64,000 bases of DNA. Origin: Phoenix dactylifera (Eukaryota > Streptophyta > Magnoliopsida > Arecales > Arecaceae). Of the stretch, positions 11,514 through 22,637 are shown one piece after another (positions within the stretch are counted from its first letter, which is position 1; every line of letters starts with the position of its first letter). The position numbers and the translations under genes were made by a program. The notes beneath the pieces were generated by a model that saw only the letters and a program-made list of their open reading frames with translations, ran no database searches and was not told the DNA's origin. The stretch is taken from assembly GCF_009389715.1 (NCBI RefSeq), contig NC_052399.1, positions 19,657,646 through 19,721,645 on the forward strand, in the 5' to 3' direction.

Positions 11514-11726
11514 AACCCTAAGGGGTTCTCCATTATTCAATTATTGAATTTCATTTTATGAATTCCATTTCATAACAAACTTATGATCCGCATACTCATT
11601 TTGAGCTCACCGATTCTCCTGATTATCTCATGGTGTCAGGTTTATTTCTCCTACCCTGACCACGGTCGGGATGCCCTGCCACAACGGGATGCCCCGATCC
11701 GTCGGGATGGCCCGAGGCGCCGGGAT

Positions 11727-12470
11727 ATGAGTTAGCGGTCCTCTCTGACCGGACGAGCTCGGCTCGTGCTCCATCGGCCATGAGTTAGCGGTCCTCTCTG
11801 ACCGGACGAGCTCGGCTCGTGCTCCATCGGCTATGAGTTAGCGGTCCTCTCTGACCGGACGAGCTCGGCTCGTGCTCCTACCCTGAGACGTCAGGATGCC
11901 CCAATATATTGGGATGCCCTGCCACAACGGGATGCCTCGATCCGTCGGGATGGCCCGAGACGTCGGGATATGAGTTAGCGGTCCTCTCTGACCGGACGAG
12001 CTCGGCTCGTGCTCCATCGGCTATGAGTTAGCGGTCCTCTCTGACCGGACGAGCTCGGCTCGTGCTCCATCGGCTATGAGTTAGCGGTCCTCTCTGACCG
12101 GACGAGCTCGGCTCGTGCTCCTACCCTGACCACGGTCAGGATGCCCCAAGACGTCGGGATGCCCCGGCTATAGGGACGCCCGAGACGTCGGGATATGAGT
12201 TAGCGGTCCTCTCTGACCGGACGAGCTCGGCTCGTGCTCCATCGGCTATGAGTTAGCGGTCCTCTCTGACCGGACGAGCTCGGCTCGTGCTCCATTGGCT
12301 ATGAGTTAGCGGTCCTCTTTGACCGGACGAGCTCGGCTCGTGCTCCTACCCTGACCACGGTCAGGATGCCCCGAGACGTCGGGATGCCCCGGCTATAGGG
12401 ATGCTCGAGACATCGAGATGAGTAGCGGTCCTCTCTGACCGGACGAGCTCGGCTCGTGCTCCATCGTCTT
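11727..12470 (+). repeat. Higher-order tandem repeat: 53-bp monomers in groups of three
   Basis: The monomer begins ATGAGTTAGCGGTCCTCTCT and contains ACGAGCTCGGCTCGT, a 6-bp hairpin stem with a 3-base loop. Copies start at 11727, 11780, 11833; 11970, 12023, 12076; and 12195, 12248, 12301. A final single copy lies near 12417. Within groups the spacing is exactly 53 bp. Groups are separated by a related spacer (CCTGACCACGGTC.GGATGCC and similar), giving super-periods of 243 and 225 bp. The array lies between integrase and the 3' LTR and is non-coding. Confidence 0.93.
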
Positions 12471-12494
12471 CAGCCAACGAGCTCAGCCCGCTCT

Positions 12495-13130
12495 TCTATT
12501 TTTGGATTTCTCTGCCGACGTCCCCAAAGAACGGAGTCCGAGCAGAGAAGCGTCTTCAGTCGCCTCGGCGCAAGGACGCACACGGTACAAGGTACCCATT
12601 TACTTAATGTTTCTACATTAACCTCTATATTGTCTATTCTATTTTTGGATTTCTCTGCCGACGTCCCCAAAGAACGGAGTCTGAGCAGAGAAGCGTCTTC
12701 AGTCGCCTCGGCGCAAGGACGCACACAGTACAAGGTACCCATTTACTTAATGTTTCTACATTAATCTCTATATTGTCTATTCTATTTTTGGATTTCTCTG
12801 CCGACAATCCCAAAGAACGGAGTCCGAGCAGAGAAGCGTCTTCAGTCGCCTCGGCGCAAGGATGCACACGGTACAAGGTACCCATTTACTTAATGTTTCT
12901 ACATTAATCTCTATATTGTCTATTCTATTTTTGGATTTCTCTGCCGACGTCCCCAAAGAACGGAGTCCGAGCAGAGAAGCGTCTTCAGTCGCCTCGGCGC
13001 AAGGACGCACACGGTACAAGGTACCCATTTATTTAATGTTTCTACATTATCTATTCTGTTCTCGGATTTCTCCCTGTCGATGTCCTCCAAGAATGGACAC
13101 CGAGCAGAAGAGCGCCTTCGATCGTCTCGG
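12495..13130 (+). repeat. 143-bp tandem repeat, four good copies plus one degenerate
   Basis: Units starting TCTATTTTTGGATTTCTCTG begin at 12495, 12638, 12781 and 12924, exactly 143 bp apart. A fifth, diverged and slightly shorter start is at about 13055 (TCTGTTCTCGGATTTCTCC). The four main copies differ by only a few substitutions. Each unit contains TACAAGGTACCCATTTACTT and a CTACATTAA tail. The unit length is not a multiple of three and the array is non-coding. Confidence 0.93.
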
Positions 13131-13485
13131 CGAAGAAGTGCTCATGACACCAGCACAATATTATGCTAAGTCCGGCGAATCCCCGTCACGAGCTGACGGG
13201 CATTCGACCCATTCGTTGGAAACGAATCTGGTCCGCCCCGGCAACGCGAGGATCGAAACTCGCTAACTTCGCTGAAGTTCAAGTCCTGATGACCGCCTTA
13301 GGGCTTGGTCGAGTCCTGGACTAGGCTCGGAAAAGGAGAGACGCCGCCTATTAAAGGCATCTCGAAGCGCTCGATAATTCAAAACGCGCGACAAATTAAA
13401 ATTTTCGGAATCCGTAATGCCCCAACTAAAGATACTTCCCGCGCTCCAGCTGGTAGCCAACTGGAACTCGGAAGTCGGGGGGTAG
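13131..13485 (+). other. Retrotransposon 3' internal region with polypurine tract
   Basis: This is the non-coding stretch between the 143-bp array and the 3' LTR. Its last 12 bases (13474-13485, GTCGGGGGGTAG) form the polypurine tract used to prime plus-strand synthesis, directly abutting the LTR start TGTTGGGGG. Nothing else is recognisable. Confidence 0.7.
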
Positions 13486-14720
13486 TGTTGGGGGAAAAAC
13501 CCCAAGTCATCACCACGGAGGCGCTCGGCTAGGGAGCGCCGACCGGAAAGGCGCTCGGCCAAAGAGTGCCGACCAGAGAAAGCGCCAAGAGGCGCCCAAC
13601 CGAAATAACCAAGTAGGGATGCTCGGCTAGAAAGAGCCGACCAGCGGGCGCCGACCAAAGAAGCGCTCAAGTAGAAAGCGCTGACCAGAGACAGCGCCAA
13701 GTAGAGGCGCTCGGCTAGGAGGTGCTCGCCCAGAAGGCGCCGACCAGGAGTACTCAAGCAACCCCGCCACAGGGTGCCCCACTGGGCGACCAGCTCGGCT
13801 CGGCACCCTTGCCGAGCCGATACCTTTACCAAATAATTCAACTCTCGCTTGACCCTCTAAGGGACCTGACAACTCCACTATAACCTGCCGCTATCTTCAA
13901 GCCATCAAGGCACAAGATCTCCGCAGGTATTCAGCACGACCTGCCATTAATGCACGAGGCTCCCTCAAGTCTCCGATGCACTCAGTCATTTAATGAACAC
14001 GGCCCAAGACGATCTCCGGATCACTGAACCATCAGAGCGTATGGCTCTCCCTGACCGCCGGTTCATTCGGTAATAAATGCACTTACCATCCACGGACCCC
14101 AGGCCCACCACGGCCGGCGGTTCAACCACTTCAACAGGTCCGATCGACCGTGACAACTCCCTGATTCCGGTCTGATCCGGTCCCGTTCTCCATCACGCCA
14201 TTAATGGGCCAAATCGTGCCCAATTATTACAGAACGGGACAAACCTACTGTCACCTCCCAGGTAACCGAATCCTCCTATAAAAGGGAACCTGGGGGGAAG
14301 AGGAAAGGGGGACCAAAACGGGAGAAAAAATCCGAAGCCGGAGAGAACCCTCCTAGACCGGGTGGAAAGAAGTAAACAACACAGACAATTGAGGAAACTG
14401 ATCCTCTTGATTTTATCCAAATATTCTCTCTGTCTTCTCCACATACTCTCTTCCCCGCTCTCTCCACATATTCGCCCCCTCTGACTTAGGCATCGGAGGG
14501 CCGGCGCCGGGGAGCCCGGCCACCGGTTCTTCCTGCAGGACTCGCACCCCACAGTGGAGGACGCCACCAGCCGGCGCACCGTCGACCACCCTTCCAGCGG
14601 CGGAGCTCTGCCCCTCCAGGAGGACGCCACCAGTCGGCGCGCCGTCGATCGCCGCCCCTGCGGCGGAAGCCCCTCCTTCCCCGGCTTCGCGGCGGCCCCC
14701 GGGTCCAATTTCCAGCAACA
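13486..14720 (+). repeat. 3' LTR
   Basis: This is the direct copy of 7661-8877, with about 11 substitutions and two small extra segments (near 13682 and 13802, together about 18 bases). It ends AGCAACA and is followed at once by TTTTC, the right copy of the target duplication. Confidence 0.95.
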
Positions 14721-15515
14721 TTTTCCATGATCAATCTTTTTCCTTGGAAATGTATTAACTTCAACAAATTGGATTGATGCAATTTACAAGGAAGAAACGG
14801 GCCCTGGTTACGCGTTTATATCTTTTTTATGTAAATATATGAGTATCTAGTGCTTGATTTCTCTTTGATGGTAAAATCAAAAATGCTATGTTGATTTCAG
14901 GTTATGATAATTAATTTATTTTATTGTTGTCGTAAACATGCAGTTGGCCTGTTAAGAATGGCCATTTTGGAATAATTTATATTCGGTTGGGCATTTTTTT
15001 TAAAAAAATGTATAAAATATTTAAATAATATTTTTAATAAAAGAATTTATTTTTAAATTTTGGTGACTTAAAATAATTTTAAAAAATATTTTCATTTTTA
15101 ACTAATGATATTGTGCATACGAGACTATCGTTCTCGTCTTGGGGTCGTGAGGGCTTGATCCCATTTAGCAGCACCGAACTCTGAACGAAGTACGAGAGTT
15201 CTAATCAAGTTCTCCAAGCTAAAAGATGTGGACATCTAGATGGCAATGGGTTTGGGCGAGGACAACATTAAAAAAATTCGGATTCATACTCCACCGGAAC
15301 CAACCTTATCGAGACCTCTTTGGCCAATACCCAACTGCTGGTCATATCACGTCGCCACTCGCCACCTTCACCCCAAAATATTGTAACTCTCAATATTTAA
15401 GATATTGATGCTAACTTATGAAATCCAATTTTTATAATTTCTACCGGCTAGTTTGCAAAGTGATTTAAATTATTAGTACAAAGAAAAAGAGTCATTACTT
15501 AAAAAAATTCTGGCT

Positions 15516-15623
15516 TCTTCACTAGCAGAACATGGTTTCATCGAGGATGTGAAGAAGCTGTTTGATGAAATGCTTGAGAGGAACTTGGTTTCTTCGAATT
15601 TAATGTTTTCAGTTGGACATTGA
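15516..15623 (+). pseudogene. Pentatricopeptide-repeat (PPR) fragment
   Basis: The frame reads LAEHGFIEDVKKLFDEMLER, then NLVSSNLMFSVGH, then stop. This is a recognisable plant PPR unit: the A.KLFDEM.ERN.VS.N consensus of PLS-class repeats, where a tryptophan normally follows VS. Only about one repeat is present, with no start codon or neighbouring repeats. It is an orphan fragment, probably left by a retrocopy or carried by a transposon. Confidence 0.7.
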
Positions 15624-15709
15624 TGAATTGATGTGATAGGCGTGGGGATCAATGGGGAGGGTGCAGAGAAGTCAACGGGAGAGTTTGCAGAGAATGGAAA
15701 AAAATTGAT

Positions 15710-15805
15710 TGACATGAGATTTGTTGTTGGTAAAAATTGGTTGACATGAGATTTGTTGTTGGTAAAAATTGGTTGACATGAGTTTTGCTGTTGGTGATGG
15801 TAAAA
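15710..15805. repeat. 32-bp tandem repeat, three copies
   Basis: TGACATGAGATTTGTTGTTG followed by GTAAAAATTGGT repeats from 15710, 15742 and 15774. The third copy is slightly diverged. It abuts the left end of the TIR-bounded repeat that starts at 15815. Confidence 0.88.
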
Positions 15806-15814
15806 ATCCTTTTT

Positions 15815-16778
15815 GGGGACGTTTGGTAACCCCTAATCACCACTTGATCTAAGATCCTCGATAATTCGAATGTTGTGATGATTTAATCTTTAATAATCTA
15901 AGATCAATATGTTTCGTAAGCTATGATCCAGTGATTAAAAATTTTCAGATCTCTATGAGTAACTTGTATGATATGGTACGGAGATTCAAGATTACCGATC
16001 ACATAATACCATAAATACTCCTGATATATTTTAGATGAATTTTTTACGTATTTTTAATTCTCATGAATCAAAAATGTAAGTCAAGATGCTAATTCCTATA
16101 ATAGCTAGATAATTTTATCACATATTCTACTTTTAGTAGCCCTTATCATATATTTATTAATCATATAAAATATATTATAATAAAATATTAATATATTTAT
16201 TACTTCTATAAATTATTAATTTTATAAAATATGTTATTTTTCATTATAGAATTAATATTTTTATTTATACTTATAATAATTTTTTAATACTAATAATTAT
16301 TTTGATAAGAAAAATAAGGTAAATAGGAGTAATATATTAAATATTTTCATTATATAAATATAAAATATAATAATATATTTCTACTATAATTTAAAATTAT
16401 CTTCCAATAATAATATGATTAATAATATATTATAATATAATATATATCATTAATATAATATTATAATATCAACATAATATTATATATATAATATTGACAT
16501 AATATATTGATGGTATATTGATATATCAATTTTTTGCTAAATTGAGAGTATTTTTGACTTTAGCTTTCAACACAGGATCATTGCTCTGAGGTGATTTTGG
16601 ATTCCCGACCTTAAGAACGGATATCCAATCACCGAGTTGGGCGGTAATTTGAGGAGTGGAAGTGATTTAGAATCACCGCCACGTAGGATCACCGTGGTGT
16701 AACCAAACACGGTGATCTTATCACCTTCACCCATATCATCCTTGATCCTGGGACGATCACCCCATACCAAACGCCCCC
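15815..16778. mobile_element. Candidate non-autonomous TIR DNA element, ~0.96 kb
   Basis: The left end GGGGACGTTTGGTA (15815-15828) is matched in inverted orientation by the right end, which reads GGGGGCGTTTGGTA on the minus strand (16765-16778). GTTTGGTA-type termini are common in plant PIF/Harbinger and hAT-like MITEs. The core is extremely AT-rich. Near the right end is a perfect 10-bp inverted repeat, GATCACCGTG..CACGGTGATC (about 16687-16717), which may be a nested end. No transposase and no clear target duplication were found, so the family and exact limits are uncertain. Confidence 0.5.
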
Positions 16779-17157
16779 TATGGAATATGCATTATTTAAT
16801 GATCACTCAAACATGCTACAATTATTTTTTTTAGGCACCATGTGCACAGAAATTATCTTCTAACAAAAATATTTAGGTTTTCAGAGTGAAACTTGAACTG
16901 AAACGCAGGGATTATCCGAAACGGCTGGCTTGGACCGCAACGGCAACGATTTTCATGGCAAAGAATACTAACAAGTGAACGAGAAATTATTCCTTCGTCC
17001 AGATCCATTGTGGACCCATCCAACCGATCCAAACAGAAACCAGCACGTATAATAATAATTTTTTTTTCTTTTTACGTGTAATAGTAATAAGCGCTAGGAT
17101 GAATTTATCAAGGATTTACGGTGGATCTGGTACTCCACTCCCTTGCCTCCAAACCTC

Positions 17158-17167
17158 TATAATAAAA
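17158..17167 (+). promoter_or_regulatory. Probable TATA box of the metallothionein gene
   Basis: TATAATAAAA followed by GGC lies about 95 bp upstream of the ATG. That leaves a 5' UTR of some 65 bases, normal for plant metallothionein genes. No metal-response element was searched for systematically. Confidence 0.6.
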
Positions 17168-17252
17168 GGCAGCCTTAATCCAAGAAAGAGCTGGTTTCAA
17201 AGTGATTTGAAGAAATTTCTGCTATCATCATTCGTCCTTCTTCCAAAGAAAA

Positions 17253-18889
17253 ATGTCTTGCTGTGGAGGGAACTGCGGGTGTGGATCTGACTGCAAATGC
17301 GGCAGCGGATGTGCAGGGTATATTGAAAATATTATATTTCCAAATGCTCTCTCTTTTTATGTGATAATTCGTTTTTCTTCGACATTTCGTTCTCGGTTGT
17401 TGTTCTCCGTGAAATTGTATTTTCTAATTTTATTGAATGTGCTCGTTAAAAAAAAAAAAAAAAGGCATATGCGCACTCACTGCTTTTGTTATGTCTCGGG
17501 GCTGTTTCTCTTTATTATTTCTCCGAGTTTTGAGTGCTGATGTCATGAAATTGATTTTCATTTTAATTCATATTTTTGTATACATTTTTCCTTTTTTATT
17601 CTGTCTAAGGCTGACGTTTTGCTTGGATCGGCAAAAGCGTTGAAAGATATTTACCACTTTACCAAAAAAAAAATTACCATCTCTGGGAAAATGTTCAAAA
17701 CTAATCCTCTTTTGTCATTTAATATTGCAGATACATATCAATTTCTTAACAGAGACATGATGAATGCTCTCTAGATGTTTGATTTTCCATCATAATTATT
17801 TTTCCCAAAAATTCTCCAAAAATATTTTGTTGTTTTCCTTATAAATAAAAATATATAATTCTCATAAATTTTCTAGTTACTGGTTACTGAATTAACAATT
17901 TCATAGCCATTGGTGTTTGCGGAAATTGTGCCCACCAGACTATATTTTGTTTAGAGTTAGAATATAAGAGATATGGATTCCTATTCTTCGATCAAAGAGG
18001 TTGAGAGAAAGGGAGGGATCCAATCTATATAATTACCCTGATCCAAGGAGAGCACCATCAAGTCTTGTATTAGTAGCCTCTCCTTACTAAACTAAGGAGT
18101 ATGACTACTGGGGCAAGCCACAATCTACCATTGGTTTCATAAAGAAATCACTCTTGATGCATTTAAAATTATATTATTAGGGGCATGTTAGTTGAGTAGC
18201 TTAAAAAAATGAGAATATCTTAATCCTCCAAAATTTAGTCCATACTCTCTTTTGGAATTCAAATTCTATTCTAATTCCAATCACCAATCAAACATGTTAA
18301 GAAATATGACCGTACTGATCTCATTCTAACCTATTCTAATTTCGATTCCAACTTTGATCATAAATTAGGTGAGAGAATCTTCTAGTTTAGTATAAAGTTT
18401 TCCTTACCTCTGCCATTCTATAATTAATTGTCCTCGCCCTCGTTTCATGTCCTTATTTTTTTTTTCTTGTTTGTTGAGTGCAGATGCAAGATGTATCCTG
18501 ACATGGCTGAGGAGACGAACACCACCACTCAAACCGTGATCACAGGTGTTGCACCTCCAAAGGGGTCTGTCTCAAGCCACCCGATTCCCAACCCTTGTTA
18601 AACTGATCTTTGGCAATACTAGTGTTAGTAGTACACTCTTAGTCTATTTGTCCATGGAGATGGAACTTTAACAGTATCAAACGACAAAAAGGAAAAAAAA
18701 ATCCAAGAAATCTCCTCTAGGATTGCCCTTTCGTATGGAAATCCTTTCCTTCTGATGATATTTTGTTGATCTGGGTTGGTGGCTTCTCCTTGCAGGCGCT
18801 TTGAAGGTTCTGACGTGGCTGCTATATCAGAGAACGGAGGCTGCAAGTGTGCACCCAACTGCACCTGCAACCCCTGTAACTGTAAATGA
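17253..18889 (+). CDS. MT2: Type 2 metallothionein
   Basis: Three coding exons, 17253-17317, 18484-18564 and 18796-18889, join in one frame to encode 79 residues. Introns have GT/AG ends (GTATAT..GTGCAG and GTCTGT..TTGCAG). The first cysteine cluster begins [20 protein letters not shown], with cysteines at 3, 4, 8, 10, 14, 16, 20 and 23: the CC-CXC-CXC-CXXC pattern that defines plant type 2. A roughly 40-residue spacer ([15 protein letters not shown]..) leads to the C-terminal cluster [15 protein letters not shown], with six cysteines at 65-78. Such proteins are cytosolic, bind Cu(I) and Zn(II) through thiolates, and buffer metals and reactive oxygen. Many dicot type 2 genes have one intron; this one has two, and the first is 1.17 kb. 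Reading through intron 2 would add a few residues and stop at 18599, losing the C-terminal cluster. Confidence 0.95.
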
Positions 18890-21800
18890 GGTAAATTTTA
18901 AGAGAAGAGACAGAGAGAGAGAAAGTCCTGTTGTCGTTTCAATGTCTGTCATTTGTTTCTGGGAGTCCTTGTGTTGGAAATAAAAGAGGCCATGGCTTCT
19001 ATCCACCCTCTGTTGTTAGGGTAGTTCACATGGCCGGGAAAGTGAAGTTCCCTCTCTCTTCTCCTTGTTCTGGTTGTTGCACTGTTGGTCTCTCTCTGTT
19101 GTCTGTGTTTTGTAGCTACTATGCTTGCTATCAGATTGAGAGCAAAGCCTCCCACCTCTGTTGTTAACATGGGCATTATGGCTATTGATCTTTCTTGTTT
19201 TGCTTGATATGAAGGGCATCATAATATTATATCTGGGCTTTACCTCATTTTACTCTTGTGGACCCATCAATCGTTCACTACCAGGCATTGCGATGACTTA
19301 AGTTTGAGAATTTATTTATTTATTCGAGAAGTCATTGATGACTCATTAAGATGCACAAGTATTTTTATAATCTCCATGATGAGTCGATAAAGTAGCACCA
19401 TTATTTTACTGTTACTAAGAAAGAATCCAATCAAAGTTTTATAGGATCGGCAGGGTTAATAATACTGTCCAATATCTATGAGAACTATAGAACTGGAAAT
19501 GCGAACTCTGAGTGTTTGGGTCCTCAACAGTAAATTCCTTTTATATTACAGCGTGGAGAAAGAGTGTATTGTTTTATTCCGAGCTTTTCATGGTTATTCT
19601 ATGACTCGCCTGCAAAAGAGATGACAAACATTACTGACTGTTAATAACTGATGGAGAAAGAACTATAGTTGCTGAGTAATTGCTTTTTCCTGGTAAGGAG
19701 GTAGGAGGAAGCAAAAGCCATTAGACCTAAGATGGATACGGAGGCTTTTGTTTACTAGCATGATAGCATTGAGATTCTTCTATCATGTAAGTGAAGATTC
19801 CTCTGACCCATCTTAAGATATGTACAACTGAAAAAGAAACAACCAAATCAATAGCATATTCTATGGTACAAGTAAATCCATTATTTGATTAGTTAAGATG
19901 GCTATTATTGAGTAGGCGTCAATATATGAAATAGCAAGCTATATTATACACTCCATGGACATGGCTCAATCACAGACGAGCAGATAAAGAAGAGGTCCCT
20001 TGTAGCACTACTCTTTTTTTTTTCTTGTTCTTTTTTTTTCTTTATTTTATTTGGGAAGAAAAGTATCATAGAAATTAATCTCAGGAAAATGTGTTGGTTC
20101 AGCATGTACCCTGTGGCAATCAGTATTATAAGATGATAGTTTTCTTTATTATTGTAGCTATCCAGAGATTCAAAACAATGTACGAAAGAGGTAAAGTATG
20201 TGTGGCTCAGCACGTGAATAATACAAGAACAATTTCTATTATTCATGAGGTTGTGCAACCAAGATTGCCTCGTTACCACATTAATTCATTGTCACACATC
20301 AACCCTCATGGCTTTATTTATCTACACACTGTCACAACTCGAAATCTCACCCAGGAAAGCTAACATAAAGGTGTTATTTGTTTTTTTTTTGTACTGTACA
20401 AGTATCCAAGATTTACCTGGTGCATAGCCGATGTGAAAATAAATACATGTCTACACGGGTTCTCACACATATAGCAGCTTATCCTAAATTAAAAACAGAA
20501 GTAAGTAATACAATTTATTCATTCAACATTTCCTTTAGATGAATCATATGTGCTATAGAATATGAACATCGAAAGAAATAATTTACAGATTTCCAATGCT
20601 TGTTGCCTTGTTTTCCTAGAATTCATGCTCCATCTTTGAGAGAATGAACATATAAAAATTATATATATTTGTGCAAAAAAATAATGGAAATGCGCATACT
20701 ACATAATCATAATCTATACTTAGGTTAGGTAAATTCTTGCATTCCACCATAAACTAATACCTCTTTAGCTCTGGGGGTGATGGGGCTCCATTCCCTCCAA
20801 ATTAAAAAAAAGGGTCTTTCAAGGATCTCTCTTTTTCTTTTTCTTTCTCTTTCTCTCTCTCTCTTCCTCCTCTCAATGCACTCTCTCCCTTCCGATCTAA
20901 CGAGATGCTGCCAACTCATCTTTAACAATAATTGCTGATATCAATTGAAGCCGGCAAACCTACTGCTGACTTTATATAGAGAAAAAGCAGTTTTGACATT
21001 TTCTCATCCGACTGGAAATGTAGCATGGGAGCTTCCATGTTCTAAATTTATGTTGCCTGGTATGAATCAGTTGCCAAGTGGAAGAAAGAGCAGCCCTTTT
21101 TTTGGACTTTATTGGGTATTTTTTTTGGTGAATTGTGATTAGATTTATCTTTTTCATGTGAAAGTGCGTGATCATATCTTTACCAAAGTTCCAATACAAT
21201 CAGAAGAGATGAAATAAAAAATGATAAATTTTCACATTCAAGAGCTTTGATACTTTTCTATGTAAAGAACTTCATGGAAGTCCTCAAATGCTTCTCTTTG
21301 CAATGAACCTTTCAAAAAGATGGGGACTCCCAAGCCTATTAAAGTACAGATTATGAGACTTCATTTTTCTTAAGAACTAATGATGAGAAAATTATATAAT
21401 GAAATTCAGTGAGCGACATTAACTAAATATTATAATGACGGATAATGAGAAATCTGTAAGCAGAGGTGAATAGATCCATGGTTTGCATACATGAGCTTCA
21501 ATCAAAACCAGTTCTGGGTTCAAATAAGCTCACTTTATCCTGAGATTGACCTTACGTTTTTCTGTTTTTGTTTTTTCTATTTTTGTTTTATTTTTTTATT
21601 TTTCTTTTTCTTTTTGTATATGGTGGAAAATCTAATGAGGAATGTTGGCACCAAAATTCTATCCAAAGGTCTAAGGAACGAAGATCGATTGCCGAAGCTA
21701 ATCCGACCGGGGCCCTCCAATGCTTAAGTCAATGAAAGAACTTTGGGAAACAGAAAAGGAAAATAAGACGTGGCATAAAAATAGTAAAGAGTATTGTATT

Positions 21801-22637
21801 AAGTGTTGTATGGTGTGCATACCTAGTACATCAAATCCTTTCTATAGATAAGGATCAAGTTCTGATTCGGTTGGTGTTGGACTCTTGAGCCCTAATTCAC
21901 ATGAAAAATAAACTCTTGATCTCCTGGCTTAGGAAAACTAGTCCAACTAAAGAAAATTTTCTTTTTATCCCTGGTGCCACATGTTAGCTCATAATTGATA
22001 GGTCAGATTTAGGCAACATCAGAGACAAAGGAAACTCCTCTAGCATTATCCATTCTGTTTTTTATTTTTATTTTTATCTAGGTCTAAATTCGGTTCGCCA
22101 TCCATCCCTCTATGTAATTCCATGGCAACAATGATTTCCATTTTATGGCTAAACATAAAATGAAAGTCAATCAATCCAATGGATGCATCTTCATTATCCT
22201 TTATCGTTCTTCCTTTCATTTTGAGGTAATCGATCCTTTAATTGCCCATCATTTAATATTCAATCTCCAAAGTTTAACTCTGTCCCACGATTCCTAAGCC
22301 ATTTAATTTAATCCCTGCGTATAGCTAAAAAAAATTGTATACGTGCAAATATAAGTACGTGCAGGATAATATAACCATGTGCAAAAACTAGTATAAGTTG
22401 GTATAATATTAGTATAAATATGTACGGACCTGATATAATTATATGTAAAATTAAAAATTAAATACTAATGATCAAAGGACCATGTTAAAAATGGTAATAA
22501 AAAATCGACTTAGTGTCAAATTTCCTTTTTATTTTTTCATCCATTTCCGTCCCCTCCCTTAATAGACTCTCCTTTTAACAATGCTATCAATATCACATAT
22601 TGGGTTAAGATCAAGGTGAGAGTTTGAAGAGGTCGCC
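18890..22637. other. Intergenic DNA
   Basis: The first 300 bases are probably metallothionein 3' UTR. The remainder is AT-rich with poly-T runs, a CT-rich microsatellite-like stretch at about 20815-20880 and no convincing coding region. The 100 bases before 22638 would contain the promoter and leader of the SOUL gene. I see nothing else. Confidence 0.55.

Larger units (their letters stand above)
7661..14720 (+). mobile_element. Ty3/gypsy (Tat-type) LTR retrotransposon, internally deleted, with intact ends
   Basis: A 7060-bp element is bounded by near-identical LTRs (1217 and 1235 bp), each starting TGTTGGGGG and ending AGCAACA. It is flanked by a perfect 5-bp target duplication, TTTTC at 7656-7660 and 14721-14725. 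A primer-binding-site-like sequence follows the 5' LTR and a purine-rich tract precedes the 3' LTR. The coding order is gag N-terminus, end of RNase H, a second (Tat-type, archaeal-like) RNase H, then integrase. The gag C-terminus, protease and reverse transcriptase are missing, so it cannot move without help. I counted about 11 substitutions between the LTRs by eye, or about 1 percent. At commonly used plant rates that implies insertion within roughly the last half million years. The element is clearly GC-richer than the host DNA. Confidence 0.93.
14721..17252. other. Intergenic DNA with transposon and PPR debris
   Basis: This AT-rich stretch lies between the LTR retrotransposon and the metallothionein gene. 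It holds a PPR fragment, a 32-bp tandem repeat, a TIR-bounded repeat at 15.8-16.8 kb with a very AT-rich core, and the metallothionein promoter. No intact gene is seen before 17253. Confidence 0.6.

Noticed and set aside
12470-13028. Three similar 83-90-codon minus-strand frames
   Set aside because: They are the same frame repeated by the 143-bp tandem array and have no domain.
11727-13130. Regular repeats with spacers resembling a CRISPR array
   Set aside because: The monomers are head-to-tail 53-bp units with spacers that are themselves repeated and related, inside a plant retrotransposon. There are no unique spacers or cas genes.
17253-17540. 95-codon continuous frame starting at the metallothionein ATG
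   Set aside because: It reads through a clear GT donor at 17318 into intron sequence with a poly-A run. The three-exon model restores the full type 2 cysteine pattern.
18190-18320. CATGTT..GTTG / CAATCAAACATG opposed motifs in metallothionein intron 1
   Set aside because: The match is only about ten bases with gaps and is not distinguishable from chance in AT-rich DNA.
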